Shown here: in pieces, positions 21,764 through 32,526 of the stretch | Position numbering within the stretch: the first letter of the stretch is position 1 | How the letters are laid out: the number at the start of each line of letters is the position of its first letter | From: Polydactylus sextarius | Taxonomy: Eukaryota > Chordata > Actinopteri > Polynemidae | Length of the DNA stretch: 64,000 nucleotides | Direction: 5' to 3' | NCBI GenBank assembly: GCA_016801845.1 | Contig: CM028922.1 | Coordinates: 5,759,501 to 5,823,500, forward strand | Program-made: the position numbers and the translations under genes | The notes under the pieces: generated by a model | Databases searched by the model: none | The model's input: the letters and a program-made list of their open reading frames with translations, nothing else | What the model was told of the DNA's origin: nothing

Positions 21764-24365
21764 ATGTTTCACTCCGTTCCCCGACGTCCGATCTGCGAGA
21801 TCGGTGTGAATACAATGAGACTTCAGAGCAGCCGGTCTTTCAGGCGGACTGTGGAGGAAGGCCGAGAAAAGCTTGAGAGATTCCCCGGGCTGGGTAGGAG
21901 CATGGGCCTGCTGCTGTCCTGGCTCCAGAGGGCAGGTACCAACGAGGCCGCAGGATCTGGTCAAAAGAGGAAGGACCTGCTTTCCATATTTGCGGACCAC
22001 TGCGGCTTTGTGACAGGTCAGAGGCTCCGACGTGCTTGTCAGATCGGTGAGCTTTACTCAAACCTGTACTCGGAGAGAACCAGGTGGAACCTGGTCGGGA
22101 GCATATGGCGCAGGTTTCAGAGCAAGCACGCCCCCACTGGGAAACTTGTCGCGGCCCTGGCTGGTGTCTTCATGTGGGACAACGAGAAGATTCAAGATGA
22201 GGAAATTCGCAGGTTTGAAACCTCTGTTTATCACCCAGACGTACAGTAGGCTGACAGATGCATGGCAAGATGTAGGGGGTCACTGAATGATTGAATTAAT
22301 GCTATATCAGTGCAGCCAAACACCTCACTAAGACGTGTTTATCTAGTTTCAGCCCCGTTTGTCATTCACCTGCATGTCCAGTTTGTTTATGTACATTCCA
22401 TATTGATATTTAGCGTCAAATTTGCATTGATGCTTAACCCTGCCCTGTATTTGCATCCCTCTCCAAGGTGTGGGTTTGAGCTACAGGAGTTGGACGCTGT
22501 AAAACGTCTAAGCATGTCCACAGCGGCAGCAGGACAACAGAATCCAGACTGGGAAATTGTAATGGACAAAAAAGACTTCAAAGTATGGAAGAGGCCTATA
22601 CCCAACAGTCACCTCTACGAATACAGAGGTCAGTCAACACACAGTCTTGACATGTGACACCGTGTGTTTGTAACAGATAAAACACATTTAGATTTCTGTC
22701 CCTCGTGGTTTGACTTTTTCACCTTTGGTTTTGATGATATTAGTATGATTTTATTTATGTCTTATTTGCAGTGTTGGGATCTTACACCGATGTCACACCA
22801 AGACAGTTCTTCAATGTACAGGTACAGACATCATAGTTGTCATCTGCTTTATTACTGGCTCACGACAAAAAACCTCAGCAAGTAGAGAGCCGCACTGTTG
22901 ATTCTTTATCAGGGTTTTGATAGTGCTACCATTTCCTAATTCCTAGAGTTTTATAAACTGTAGTAAATGTTTGTGTTTTTAAAATAAAATTTAAAGTTTG
23001 TAAGTAAAACCTGTTGGTAATGAAAGTGTTTTGGTTATAGCTTGAATGGTTAATGCAGTGTGACTCTCCCAGATTTTATTCATAGTTTTGTGTGTATAAC
23101 ACTGTATGACAGTGTTATTTATTTTACCCAACTTGCATAACCTGCATGTTTGCACCGACTGTGTGCCTCATAAAAGCAGTTGTAATTCTGTTCTATTTTA
23201 AGCTGCTCACTCGTCAACTGCTTTCCCCTTTTCCCCAGTTGGATACAGAGTACAGAAAGAAATGGGATGCCCTGGTTATCAAGCTTGAGGTGGTGGACAG
23301 AGATGTCACTACAGGCTCTGAAGTCGTGCACTGGGCCACACACTTTCCTGTGAGTTTCTGCTGATTTCTATAATGCCTGAAGGGCATAGGCTGTTTGTTT
23401 TACTGAATGCCTGTTTGCTTTTTGTAAACATGCCAAGTGTGAAGGACATTTGGCTGCAGAGCAAATACTAGCCCTGTTATATTCATAATTTTTGTATTCA
23501 GCTTTATCAGCTGTGGATTAATCTTGTTTAATCTACCCTCACAGTATCCCATGTACTCGAGAGACTATGTGTACGTGCGCCGCTATGATGTTGACGTTGA
23601 CAACAACCTGATGATCTTAGTATCCAGGTGGGATTTTGAAAATGATTCTTTTTTTTTTTTTTTTTTTTGAAGGATTTGATACATACATAAAGTAGAAAAA
23701 AATTAACCTTGCATCATAAAATTTGCATTTCTGTTGTACAGAGCTGTGCAGCATCCAAGAGTCCCAGAGACTCAGGAATTCGTTAGAGTTCATTCCTACC
23801 AGTCAAAGATGGTCATTCGCCCTCACAAGTCCTTCGATGAGGTTTGTAACTGATGCGTTGCTACAAGATTTAGTTAAACTTTCATGCAACATCTTTAGTC
23901 AGATGATTTGTAGCCACTGAGTTTGATTTTGTGTTGTTTTGTTCACAGAATGGGTTTGATTACCTGCTGACCTACAGTGATGACCCTCAGACTGTCTTCC
24001 CCCGTTACTGTGTGAGCTGGATGGTGTCAAGTGGTGAGCTTCTTTTCTTTGTTTGAAACTTGCAAATGTTAATTTCTCAAAGTGACATTCAGATTTTTGT
24101 GCTTTATACTTTGTGAATTTCTTTCTTTCCTTGTGTCTAGTTATTTCTCCCTGATACTAATGAGGCTTTGGCTTTCCACCTGGCAGGTATGCCTGATTTT
24201 CTGGAGAAGCTACACACTGCTGCCTTGAGGGCCAAGAACTTGGAAGTTGGGATTCACGACTATGCAGGCATCATTAAATCCAGCGACAACAACCGTCAGC
24301 CAAACCAGGAGCGGCTCAGCGGAGATAACACACACACAGGTGGTCGTGGACAGATCTACGCTTGA
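21764..24365 (+). CDS. stard7: StAR-related lipid transfer protein 7
   Basis: Phosphatidylcholine transfer protein of mitochondria and cytosol. Eight exons: 21764-22212, 22468-22628, 22772-22821, 23239-23349, 23545-23627, 23742-23841, 23949-24033, 24187-24365. All junctions keep frame and give 405 aa. The START domain runs from about residue 176 (WEIVMDKKDFKVWKRP) to about 385 and includes YTDVTPRQFFNVQLDTEYRK, WDALVIKLEV, YPMYSRDYVYVRRY, ENGFDYLLTYSDDPQTVFPR and YCVSWMVSSGMPDFLEKLH. These are near-identical to mammalian STARD7. The Arg-rich N-terminus fits a mitochondrial presequence. In-frame ATGs at 21812 and 21902 are alternatives. The 21902 start has A at -3 and G at +4 and gives 359 aa, close to human (about 370), so the true start is uncertain. 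Confidence 0.95.
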
Positions 24366-25824
24366 AATGGATGTTTTGTAGAAACGGGGTGTTATGTTGG
24401 TGGGTTTTCACTTACACTTGAACCCAAATCAGACCCTTCAACGCCAATTATAAGGGACATCATGTGAACTGCAAATGAAAGTTGCAACTGCAGTAAAGAC
24501 AAATATAACAAAAGTCCATCCATAGACGTGGTTATATTGGTTGAGTTGACACAAGAACAATGCACTGTATTGGTGACAGCATCACTGTCCTATGGAGCAA
24601 ATGTTGCCCTGGAAATTGTCATCCACACTGCTGGTCTTGGCACAGGGTTTACTCAGTCAGCCAACACCACGTGGCATTTTTATGCCTCCTTTAGTAATGA
24701 CATATGTCCTGCAGCCACTGGTAAGATCGAGCCAAATTTCCTAATTGTAGAAATGCTTTCTGCCAAAGCTGTGTTTCTCACGGTTCAGAGTTGTATGTCT
24801 TGTCTTCCATTGTTTGATTTCACTTCAGACCGCCAGCAGCCACCTCGGTCTGTTTTGTGTCTGTGATGTCAGTGAAGTACGAAGGAAATGGTTGACTGAC
24901 ATAGAAAGTTGAACACAACTGGTTTCCTTTACAACATTAGCACTGTAATGTAAAAGTAGATTTCTGCACTTAAAAAAGAAGGCCGTCTCTGAGGCCTCTG
25001 TGAAAAACACTTCCTAACATGTTTCTTCATTTCATGGATTTAAAGCTACTGGTTTCCTGTTTGCTTGCAGCTTCATCATTTGACCGTCACATGAATGGAT
25101 GGGATGGATGGGGAGAAAAAATGATGCTGTCATTGAAACTATATCATGTCCACAGAACTGAAAATGCAAAACATAGTGTTTTTTTGTCTTTCAGGGCTGG
25201 CACAAGTTTGCTTTCAGCACAGTTGAGGTTTCACACTGTCTGCCTCATCCTATTTGTGTGTCTGTTCGAAACTGCCAGCATTGACAAAACAGCCTTCTAA
25301 AGATAAACCAGTCCTTTAGCATTAGGGGCATAGTGTCTTATAACAACCACATAAATCCTCAGATGAAATGGTACTAATGGCTTCTATCAAAGCAACTCTA
25401 CAGAGGCACATTTCAATTAAAAACAGTTCTGTTTTTAGAGAAACCATAGAGTACGTGTGCCACGCAACATAACATTTACATTTCATACAAGTTTTAAAAA
25501 AAAGTTTTCTCATTTCAACTCAGATGATTTTGTTACCCTGATGTTAACAGCTGTCACTTTCATTTGCACTAATGGAATTATGGGCGTTTGTGTTTTCTAT
25601 GTGTTTTTGTTGGTCTTGTACATTCATAAAACCGTAGCCTGTGCACTGGAACACCCACTTCTCTCTCGGTTATACAAGCTCTAAGACCTTTGTGATTCTA
25701 TGGTCTTTTTTTTTTTCGTGTCATTGTTATTAATGGTCGTCCTCCTAAAAATCCATCCTTTCAAAGTATCATCAACTGTGTGCAGAGGGTATTTTGAATG
25801 TACATAGAGAACCACATGCTGTGG

Positions 25825-25845
25825 AATAAAACATCGCCTAATAAA
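25825..25845 (+). promoter_or_regulatory. stard7: Poly(A) signals of stard7
   Basis: Two AATAAA hexamers (25825-25830 and 25840-25845) lie about 1.46 kb after the stop, in unbroken sequence. A further AATAAATAAA cluster at 26596-26605 could serve a longer 3' UTR isoform. Confidence 0.55.
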
Positions 25846-26370
25846 GTACACTGTTTACAGCCTGACAATCTGGTGCAAATATCTTGAAATCCATCTTTGT
25901 TTTGTTTAAAAAAAAAAAAAAAAACATCTCATCTTGTACTAAAATGTAATGTCACTTGTTGGTGGTACACCAAATAAATCAGCTGCAGTAATTGATTCAC
26001 AATAAAGCAGTGTTGTGGGTCCAACATTGAAAAAAAAATCCCACATCTAGTATTATATCTCCATGGTGTCAGAAATATGTAAAAATATGTAATAATTATG
26101 TTCTGTAGCATTTCCTGCTGCTAATTAAAAAAAAAAAAAAAAATGGCAGCGCAAGATGTGAAAGACGCTTGATATGTTGAAACGTGTTAAGGACGAAGTG
26201 AAATGTTTTTAATATTTGCCTCGTGTGGTTAAACTGGAACTGTCTGACTAATGAGATAACAATGATCTGATTGAACATTATGCAATTTATATTTATGTTC
26301 GGCTTGAGAATGTAACATTTTGATGCTATCATATGTGGACACCTGCGTACCGCCTGAGTCTGAGTTGTTA

Positions 26371-26374
26371 CACG

Positions 26375-26425
<51 letters not shown>
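26371..26425. repeat. Compound (CA)n(TA)n microsatellite
   Basis: An alternating CA run passes directly into a TA run of about 16 units, followed by T-rich sequence. It produces spurious tandem-repeat open frames on both strands. Confidence 0.9.
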
Positions 26426-26428
<3 letters not shown>

Positions 26429-27293
26429 TTTTTTTTGTTTGTTTGTTTTCCTCTGCAGGTATTGTAACATTTGTTGTGATTTTACTACCACATGTGAATG
26501 ACATTAGGAACGATTAGGATCATTCTTTGAGCCGATGCATTTGTAACCCTGTGATTTCTAAAGTTAATGAAATGGAAGCGCAATTAATCAGATCAAATAA
26601 ATAAAAATCTGTTGTTTCACCGAATTCAGCTGCTGATTGTAGAGCACTCAGTGTTTTTTGATCCCATCTTGATAAAGAAGAAGGTGATTAGCAATGTGTG
26701 TGAGTGCAAAGCGGCCACGCTAGCCCAGCCTAATGGGATAATCTGTAAACCTCGTAGTCCCTGTCTGGACATGACGTCAGTAACAGGCTTCACTTTGCTC
26801 ACTGTCTACTTGACTGATCAGCCTGAAAGAAAATCACTATTGACGTAAAACCGATGCTGTGTCCCAGACATACTAATTCCACAATAGCGAGGACTCTCTA
26901 GTGTCTCACTTCCTTCATCAGTCGTATACACAAATACCAGTTTTTAGGTTAACATGCATCAAAGACAATATGTATAACGTTGCCAGTTGGTGATTGTGAC
27001 TTTGGAAAGCTAATACCAATTAAATGTATTATTGATTTTCCAATGATTTACCATTGCTTAATTTATTTAAAAAAAAAAAGATTAAAAAATGCTTTCTGCC
27101 TACTCTGAACATACTTTCTTAGTGTGAACACAACACATATGACATATTGCATAGAAACTATATGTAGTGTGTATAAATTCTTAGTCCAGTAATTTTGTTT
27201 AAGCTGTTTTTGCATTGGAACAGCACATTTTTATTGCACTTTTTAAAATGGCAGAGTATCTCATAAATTTAATTCACTAATAGTCAATGATTT

Positions 27294-27330
27294 CCCTCGC
27301 GGGATTAATAAAGTATCTATCTATTTATCT
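27294..27330 (+). mobile_element. 3' tail of a fish LINE/SINE-type retroposon
   Basis: The stretch reads ccctcgcgggattaataa followed by agtatctatctattta-type repeats. This resembles the 3' end with tetranucleotide tail commonly left by teleost non-LTR retroposons. Only the tail is recognisable; no reverse transcriptase is present nearby. The family assignment is from memory. Confidence 0.45.
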
Positions 27331-30300
27331 AAATAATCAAATTAAATGTCCGCCCTGAGCTGCGTCTCTGCTGAGTCGTGTTATATAAACGGGATTGTCG
27401 CGGCCTTTTTTGATTTCCGGTTTAAATAATCTCTCGGCCTCATTGGCGAATCTCCAACGGGCTTTTTCATGGACGACGTTTTGACGTGATCATACGTATG
27501 AAGTGAAGCCTGAATTTAATTGAGCTGGTTTGGTTTCAGGATCCTGCAGAGTCACTGCCACAGTGACATGAGATACTGCTGTAGAAAATAACACTCAGTC
27601 ATTGGAGACACGTTTTTCAAAATGCTGTTTTTTTTTTTTTTTAAATGTCATTTAAAATAAAAATAATGGATGAGCACACCGTGAAATAAAGGTGACACAG
27701 ACAACAATTTATAATTTTTATATATATTTTATATGACAAATGCATGAATAGTCCAGGAAAGAGCATATTGCCTTAGTATAATATAATAAAATAAAGCTGT
27801 TAGTGTACTTCACCATTATATTAGTACTTATGGCAGTAATTCAAAAAAAAAACAAAAAAAAACTTGCCACAATATTTTATAATGTATCATCTAAAGTAAA
27901 GACTGAATTCATTAAAATAAGAGTCACAAAGAAACAAGGAGTCTGGGTTTAATCATTTTAAATTTATTGGTTAAATGCACTACCTGTGATTTGACTTATG
28001 GGACACCACCAACTGAATTTAAAATAAGAAGAAAAAACGAGAGTAATATAATTTTATCATCATTTCAAGAACATAAACTCGGTCTCCAAATCACACTGGC
28101 TTATGTCTGAGGCATTACACAACGTCTCCATGTTTGATTTATAGATTTGAGATGTGTCCGCACTCTTAACAGAGTGCACATTGTTTTAATATATGACCTC
28201 TACCAGCTGAAATTATTGGCCATAGTTAATAGCCGCTGAGCACTTACTGTAATTGATCGTTTCCACAAATCAGCCATTTTGGAACCAAGCAGCTTGTAGA
28301 AAATGACATCTTTATCTATGTGGATGTTATAAACCCTGTGAGGACCACACTCACTCTAAGGTGAAAACTCACTCTTAAGGTAAAAAAAAACAAAATAACC
28401 CAAAAACATTGGCGCCAGTAAAACACACAGGATGTATAGATGATATTTATTTAATTCTAAATTGTAGAACATCATGACAACACCACAAATAAGAATAAAA
28501 TGAAGAATCAAAAGATTTGCGCATGAAAATAATAGAACTGCACACCACGTCAAAAATAAGAAGTACCTTGTTCCTGGTCCTTTGTGGTTGTTGCCAACAA
28601 GTTTTATTGCACTGTTTCAGTGGTTAATTTCTTCATATTTTTAGATGTAAAAATACGCATCAAGGTACAACTACATCCAGGACTTGGAAAATGGTTATCT
28701 GAATTTTCTAAACAGCGTAGAAGTTCACAACAGAAGTCGAATAGTGCTCCGAAGCCTCCAAGGTGCTTGGCACAACCATGGACAGAAAATGCACTGCATG
28801 GTTAGATCAAGCACAATGGGGTCTTGGGCAATAACAAAAAAAAAAAAACATCCAAGGATCCGAGGAACTTCATTGACCGTTGAGCTGTTGAGTATGTAAA
28901 GTAAAGAGAGAAAACCAGTAAAACATGACATATCTTTTTATATTGGCTTTCATCAAACATAGCTACCTCTTTCTTGACGAGAGCTAAAAGTACAAAAACC
29001 CAAAAAATAAATAAAACATTATGAAAGTATTTCTCAAGGTTTCTTGTAGTTGGGAAGACGGTTCCACATTCAACGGCATCTGAAGTCCAAAAGACAAAAA
29101 AGTCCAAAGGTGTGAAGGAGGGGATCCGGACTCATGGACTGATAAGAAAAAAAATGGCACCAATGGTTTTAAGCAGTGATTGGAAAAGAAGTTGCAGTTA
29201 AGAACATCTGCAGAATAAAACGAAACGATTAGTCATAGGTCACACTCACTGCGGAAAAAAAGGGCTACACCCTTCCTGCGCACAAACTGCGTCAAACCCC
29301 TCCCTCTTGTCCTTTGCGCCCGACTCTGTCAGACGCGTCAAAAAAAAAAAAAAAAAAAAGGAAATCGAAAAAATTCAATGTTTGCATCAATTCTTTGATA
29401 CAAACATTTTCAAGAAGAGATTTACAGCAGGCCTGAGGAATGGTGGCTTTATCGAATTAGTTCACCACCAGTCTATTGGATGTTCTTCAACTGATCAATG
29501 GAAACAGAGTTTCGGTAGAAGTGCACCATCTCGTAGAGTTCAGTCGTTGAAATTTTACTCGCAACTGACCAAAAAAGACAAGAGTCTTAGTGATCAATGA
29601 CTAAATGAACTCAAGTATGGTTGTTCTAACCTCATAACAACTGTCCATCTGTGGACATTTACCGTCTCCTTGGAGTAAAGACACAACCACTCCTGATATT
29701 TTAGCCCTAACTGCGTTAACGGTCACTGAGTGCAATGTCAAGAGTCATGATACCATTAAACTGAAAGAGCCATTTCTCCAAAAAGGTTTGACAATCTTGT
29801 TACCTTCTCTTGCGTTTCTTTTGGCTCCCCGGGGACATCTTACCAAAATGAGAAGGCACAGTTCGATAATCAACTTAGAGCTCAGGCAACTGAGCCACTT
29901 TGTGTGATGAAATTACACCATAATGCATATTAATGCACCATAGAGAAAACCCTGCGTTTGTAAGTGACCAAATGGTATGAAAATGGGAGTACTTTGGGTG
30001 AAAATGGTGGGCGGTGGCGGTGAAACAGACTTCTGTTTTTCAGAACAATGAAGATGTTTCAAAGTGATTCAGCATGGCTGATGGGATGGTGCGATGGTTT
30101 TTTTTTTTTATGAATGGATGATTGTGATACATTATGATGCTGTCTTACCTTGGTTTTGTTGGTTATTTTCTTCGCCTGCGAAATTTGACAAAGTTGACCT
30201 CAAGAAATATCTTTCAGGAGTTTTACGTTGCATAAATCTCTAGAATCTCATTGTAAATTTTACTTAAGATTTTTTTTTTCAAAACCATTCAAAAAATATC

Positions 30301-31000
30301 TAATTTAAAGCATAAAATTATATAAAATATCCCTTTAGACAAAATATCACAGTGACCAATCCAACAAACTATCAATACATGACCACAAAAACGAGACTTG
30401 GTCAAAACTTACTTTGTATTTTTCTAAAAAACTCCTGCTGCTGTCTTTGGAAAGTCACTTCTATATATCTGGTCTTTCCAAGTAACCCACCTTTCCATCC
30501 GCTGGACCCAAAGTGGAAGCTAGGAGCAGCCGGCTGAGGGCTGATGAAGACTGTTGGGTGCTGAGCTGCGTCTTGGGTCTTCCAGCTTGCTCTACTTGAG
30601 ACAGACTGTCCTGACTGCGTCCTCAGCACCCTTCAAGTCCCCATCTACTGCCCCTCCTTCAAGCTAGGAGGGGTTGATGATGTTCTCTTGGGATAGGTGC
30701 ACTGGCAAGTAGGACTTGGTCGAGCTGGGATTGGACGTGGGTTGGGGAGTTTTGGGGGGGCCACGGGTTCCGCATTTCATAAATATTAATACAGAGTCCT
30801 CCCTCTCCAAATGGGTAGATTCTTTAATTTTGTTAGAGGGGGAAGTGCTTTATTCACTTAATGGCTTTTATTAGTGCCCGGTCTTCAACTCTTTCATTAG
30901 CTAAAGTGCTGCTATAATTTACAGGGTAAAAGGGGGTGGGGAAGAGGCGGTGTCTCGGGGTTGATCCTGCTGTTGCTGCTGCTGCTGTTGGACAGGCATG

Positions 31001-31225
31001 CATTACCTTCAACCACTGCAGCTTCTCCTAGGAAGCAGCCATTCTCTAAGTAAGAACTGTAGTCTATAACATCAAATACTCTCTTGATAGCGCCCTCATT
31101 GAACCATTTGAATATGTTGCAAGCATGTTTTCTCTCATGCACATTAGCCTTTTTCATGTATCCATTAAACTGGAATCCTGTTGCATGTCTAAATCCTTGT
31201 TCATCATCCAATGCTGTTCCAAATC
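31001..31225 (-). other. Open stretch with donor, candidate non-coding element or lone exon
   Basis: About 75 codons are open on the minus strand, including FNGYMKKANVHERKHACNIF, with a possible donor (GAAG|GTAATG) at the lower-coordinate end. I recognise no protein family and see no partner exons. Composition and neighbouring TAAT-rich sequence suggest a conserved non-coding element at least as much as an exon. A chance open frame remains possible. Confidence 0.25.
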
Positions 31226-32054
31226 AGATACACCGCAACTTATAATTAATGGATAATATTGATAGCACTTTTGACAATTAAATGGCTTCTTATATATGAG
31301 AAGAGCAAAATCGCGGTCTTGAAAAGTCGTTTTTTTTCTTCCACGACTTCACATAGAAGACTTTCACTGCAGACCAGCCATTAAAGAAGTAGCCTTTTAC
31401 ATGATTTTCTTTTCTTTTAGTAAATGTAGATGCATGTTTGTTAAAGCTGCAGTTTGTACATACTGGATATTTTGAATTTTCAGTTGTAAATATCTTATAT
31501 CATATAAGACATTAAAAGACTGGTGTGGATGAGTTTATCTTCATCTATGCAGCCTGTTAAATATGCTGTATAACCACATACACCTTTGAAAAAACCTCAG
31601 TTCAGTTGCGTGCAGCTTTGTTCATTTCGATGGACTACACTCTTTATTCTTCAAAATTCAAGTCTCACAACGTAGAACTGCATTTAATTGGGCATGCACC
31701 GGCACCATCCACTATCGCTGGCTAACATGGTGCTTAAAGACACAAAATGGCTGCTGCATTTCATACAGGTTGCAACACATTGTACATAAGACAATGCTAG
31801 CTATCAGAAGTGCTCCCAGGTCTGATAAAATGCTCTGTATGTTGCTCTGTTGAGTCTTGTTAGCTGTGAACAGCTGGCGTATGATGTCCCCAGACTGCGT
31901 CTGAGTGAATGAACTGATTAACCTGAGTGGCCGTCCTTACCAGAGAGAGGGGGTGGGCCAACTGCCTGAATAACTGCCTTCATCATCAATGTCATATAAA
32001 TCACTTAGCTGGACAGGGCTTTCAAATGAGACTTTTTTTTCTTCTCTGAGCCAG

Positions 32055-32205
32055 ACTGAAGTGGTCGCGGTAACACTGTTGCTTAGTGCTGCTGTATTTC
32101 TGAGGGAGGCCGTGCAACAGTGGAGAAATTCAATGATGCAACATTTGCGTGACGCTTTAGTAGCAGATTCCATGTAGCATATTAAGTCATATTGATTTAA
32201 ATAAA
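32055..32205 (+). other. Candidate terminal exon of an unidentified small + strand gene
   Basis: A strong pyrimidine tract ending in ccag at 32051-32054 precedes 40 open codons and a TAG at 32175-32177. An AATAAA follows at 32200-32205. The encoded stretch begins TEVVAVTLLLSAAVFLREAV, a short hydrophobic segment followed by a basic/amphipathic tail. The same frame is open back to 31974, with an ATG at 31989. It would end tail-to-tail with drg1. I found no upstream exons and recognise no family, so it may be coincidence. Confidence 0.3.
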
Positions 32206-32267
32206 GAAAATAAGTAAAAGCTCGATTAAAAAAAAAAAAAAAAACAGACACAAGATTTCTTTACATT

Positions 32268-32273
32268 TTTATT
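32268..32273 (-). promoter_or_regulatory. drg1: Poly(A) signal of drg1
   Basis: An AATAAA on the minus strand lies about 255 bases beyond the drg1 stop at 32527, giving a short 3' UTR. No better signal occurs between them. Confidence 0.55.
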
Positions 32274-32526
32274 GTACAGATTTTTCAGATTTTAATGCAA
32301 GACTTAACCAATATTCAATATGAACTATTCATGGTGGTAAGTATTGTAGGTTCTTTTCTGTTTTTGCTTTTTTTTTTGTGACACATTTAATTCATTTAAA
32401 TTAGAGCAAAAAAACTGGGAACCACATGACACAGATGCTCTGATGGATGTGTTTGGCAAATTACCGAGCAACCGCATAGAACACATTGTGATACGCAGGC
32501 CATGCAGTGAATGAAGTCTCCCCTTT

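Larger units (their letters stand above)
26850..32250. other. Gene-poor interval between stard7 and drg1
   Basis: No confident gene is visible over more than 5 kb. The interval contains a retroposon-like tail (27294-27330), a CpG-rich patch (27350-27490), poly-A and poly-T runs, and mid-GC blocks with repeated homeodomain-type TAAT cores (about 29700-29960 and 30770-31230) that look like conserved non-coding DNA. A possible small + strand terminal exon lies near 32055. Confidence 0.4.
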
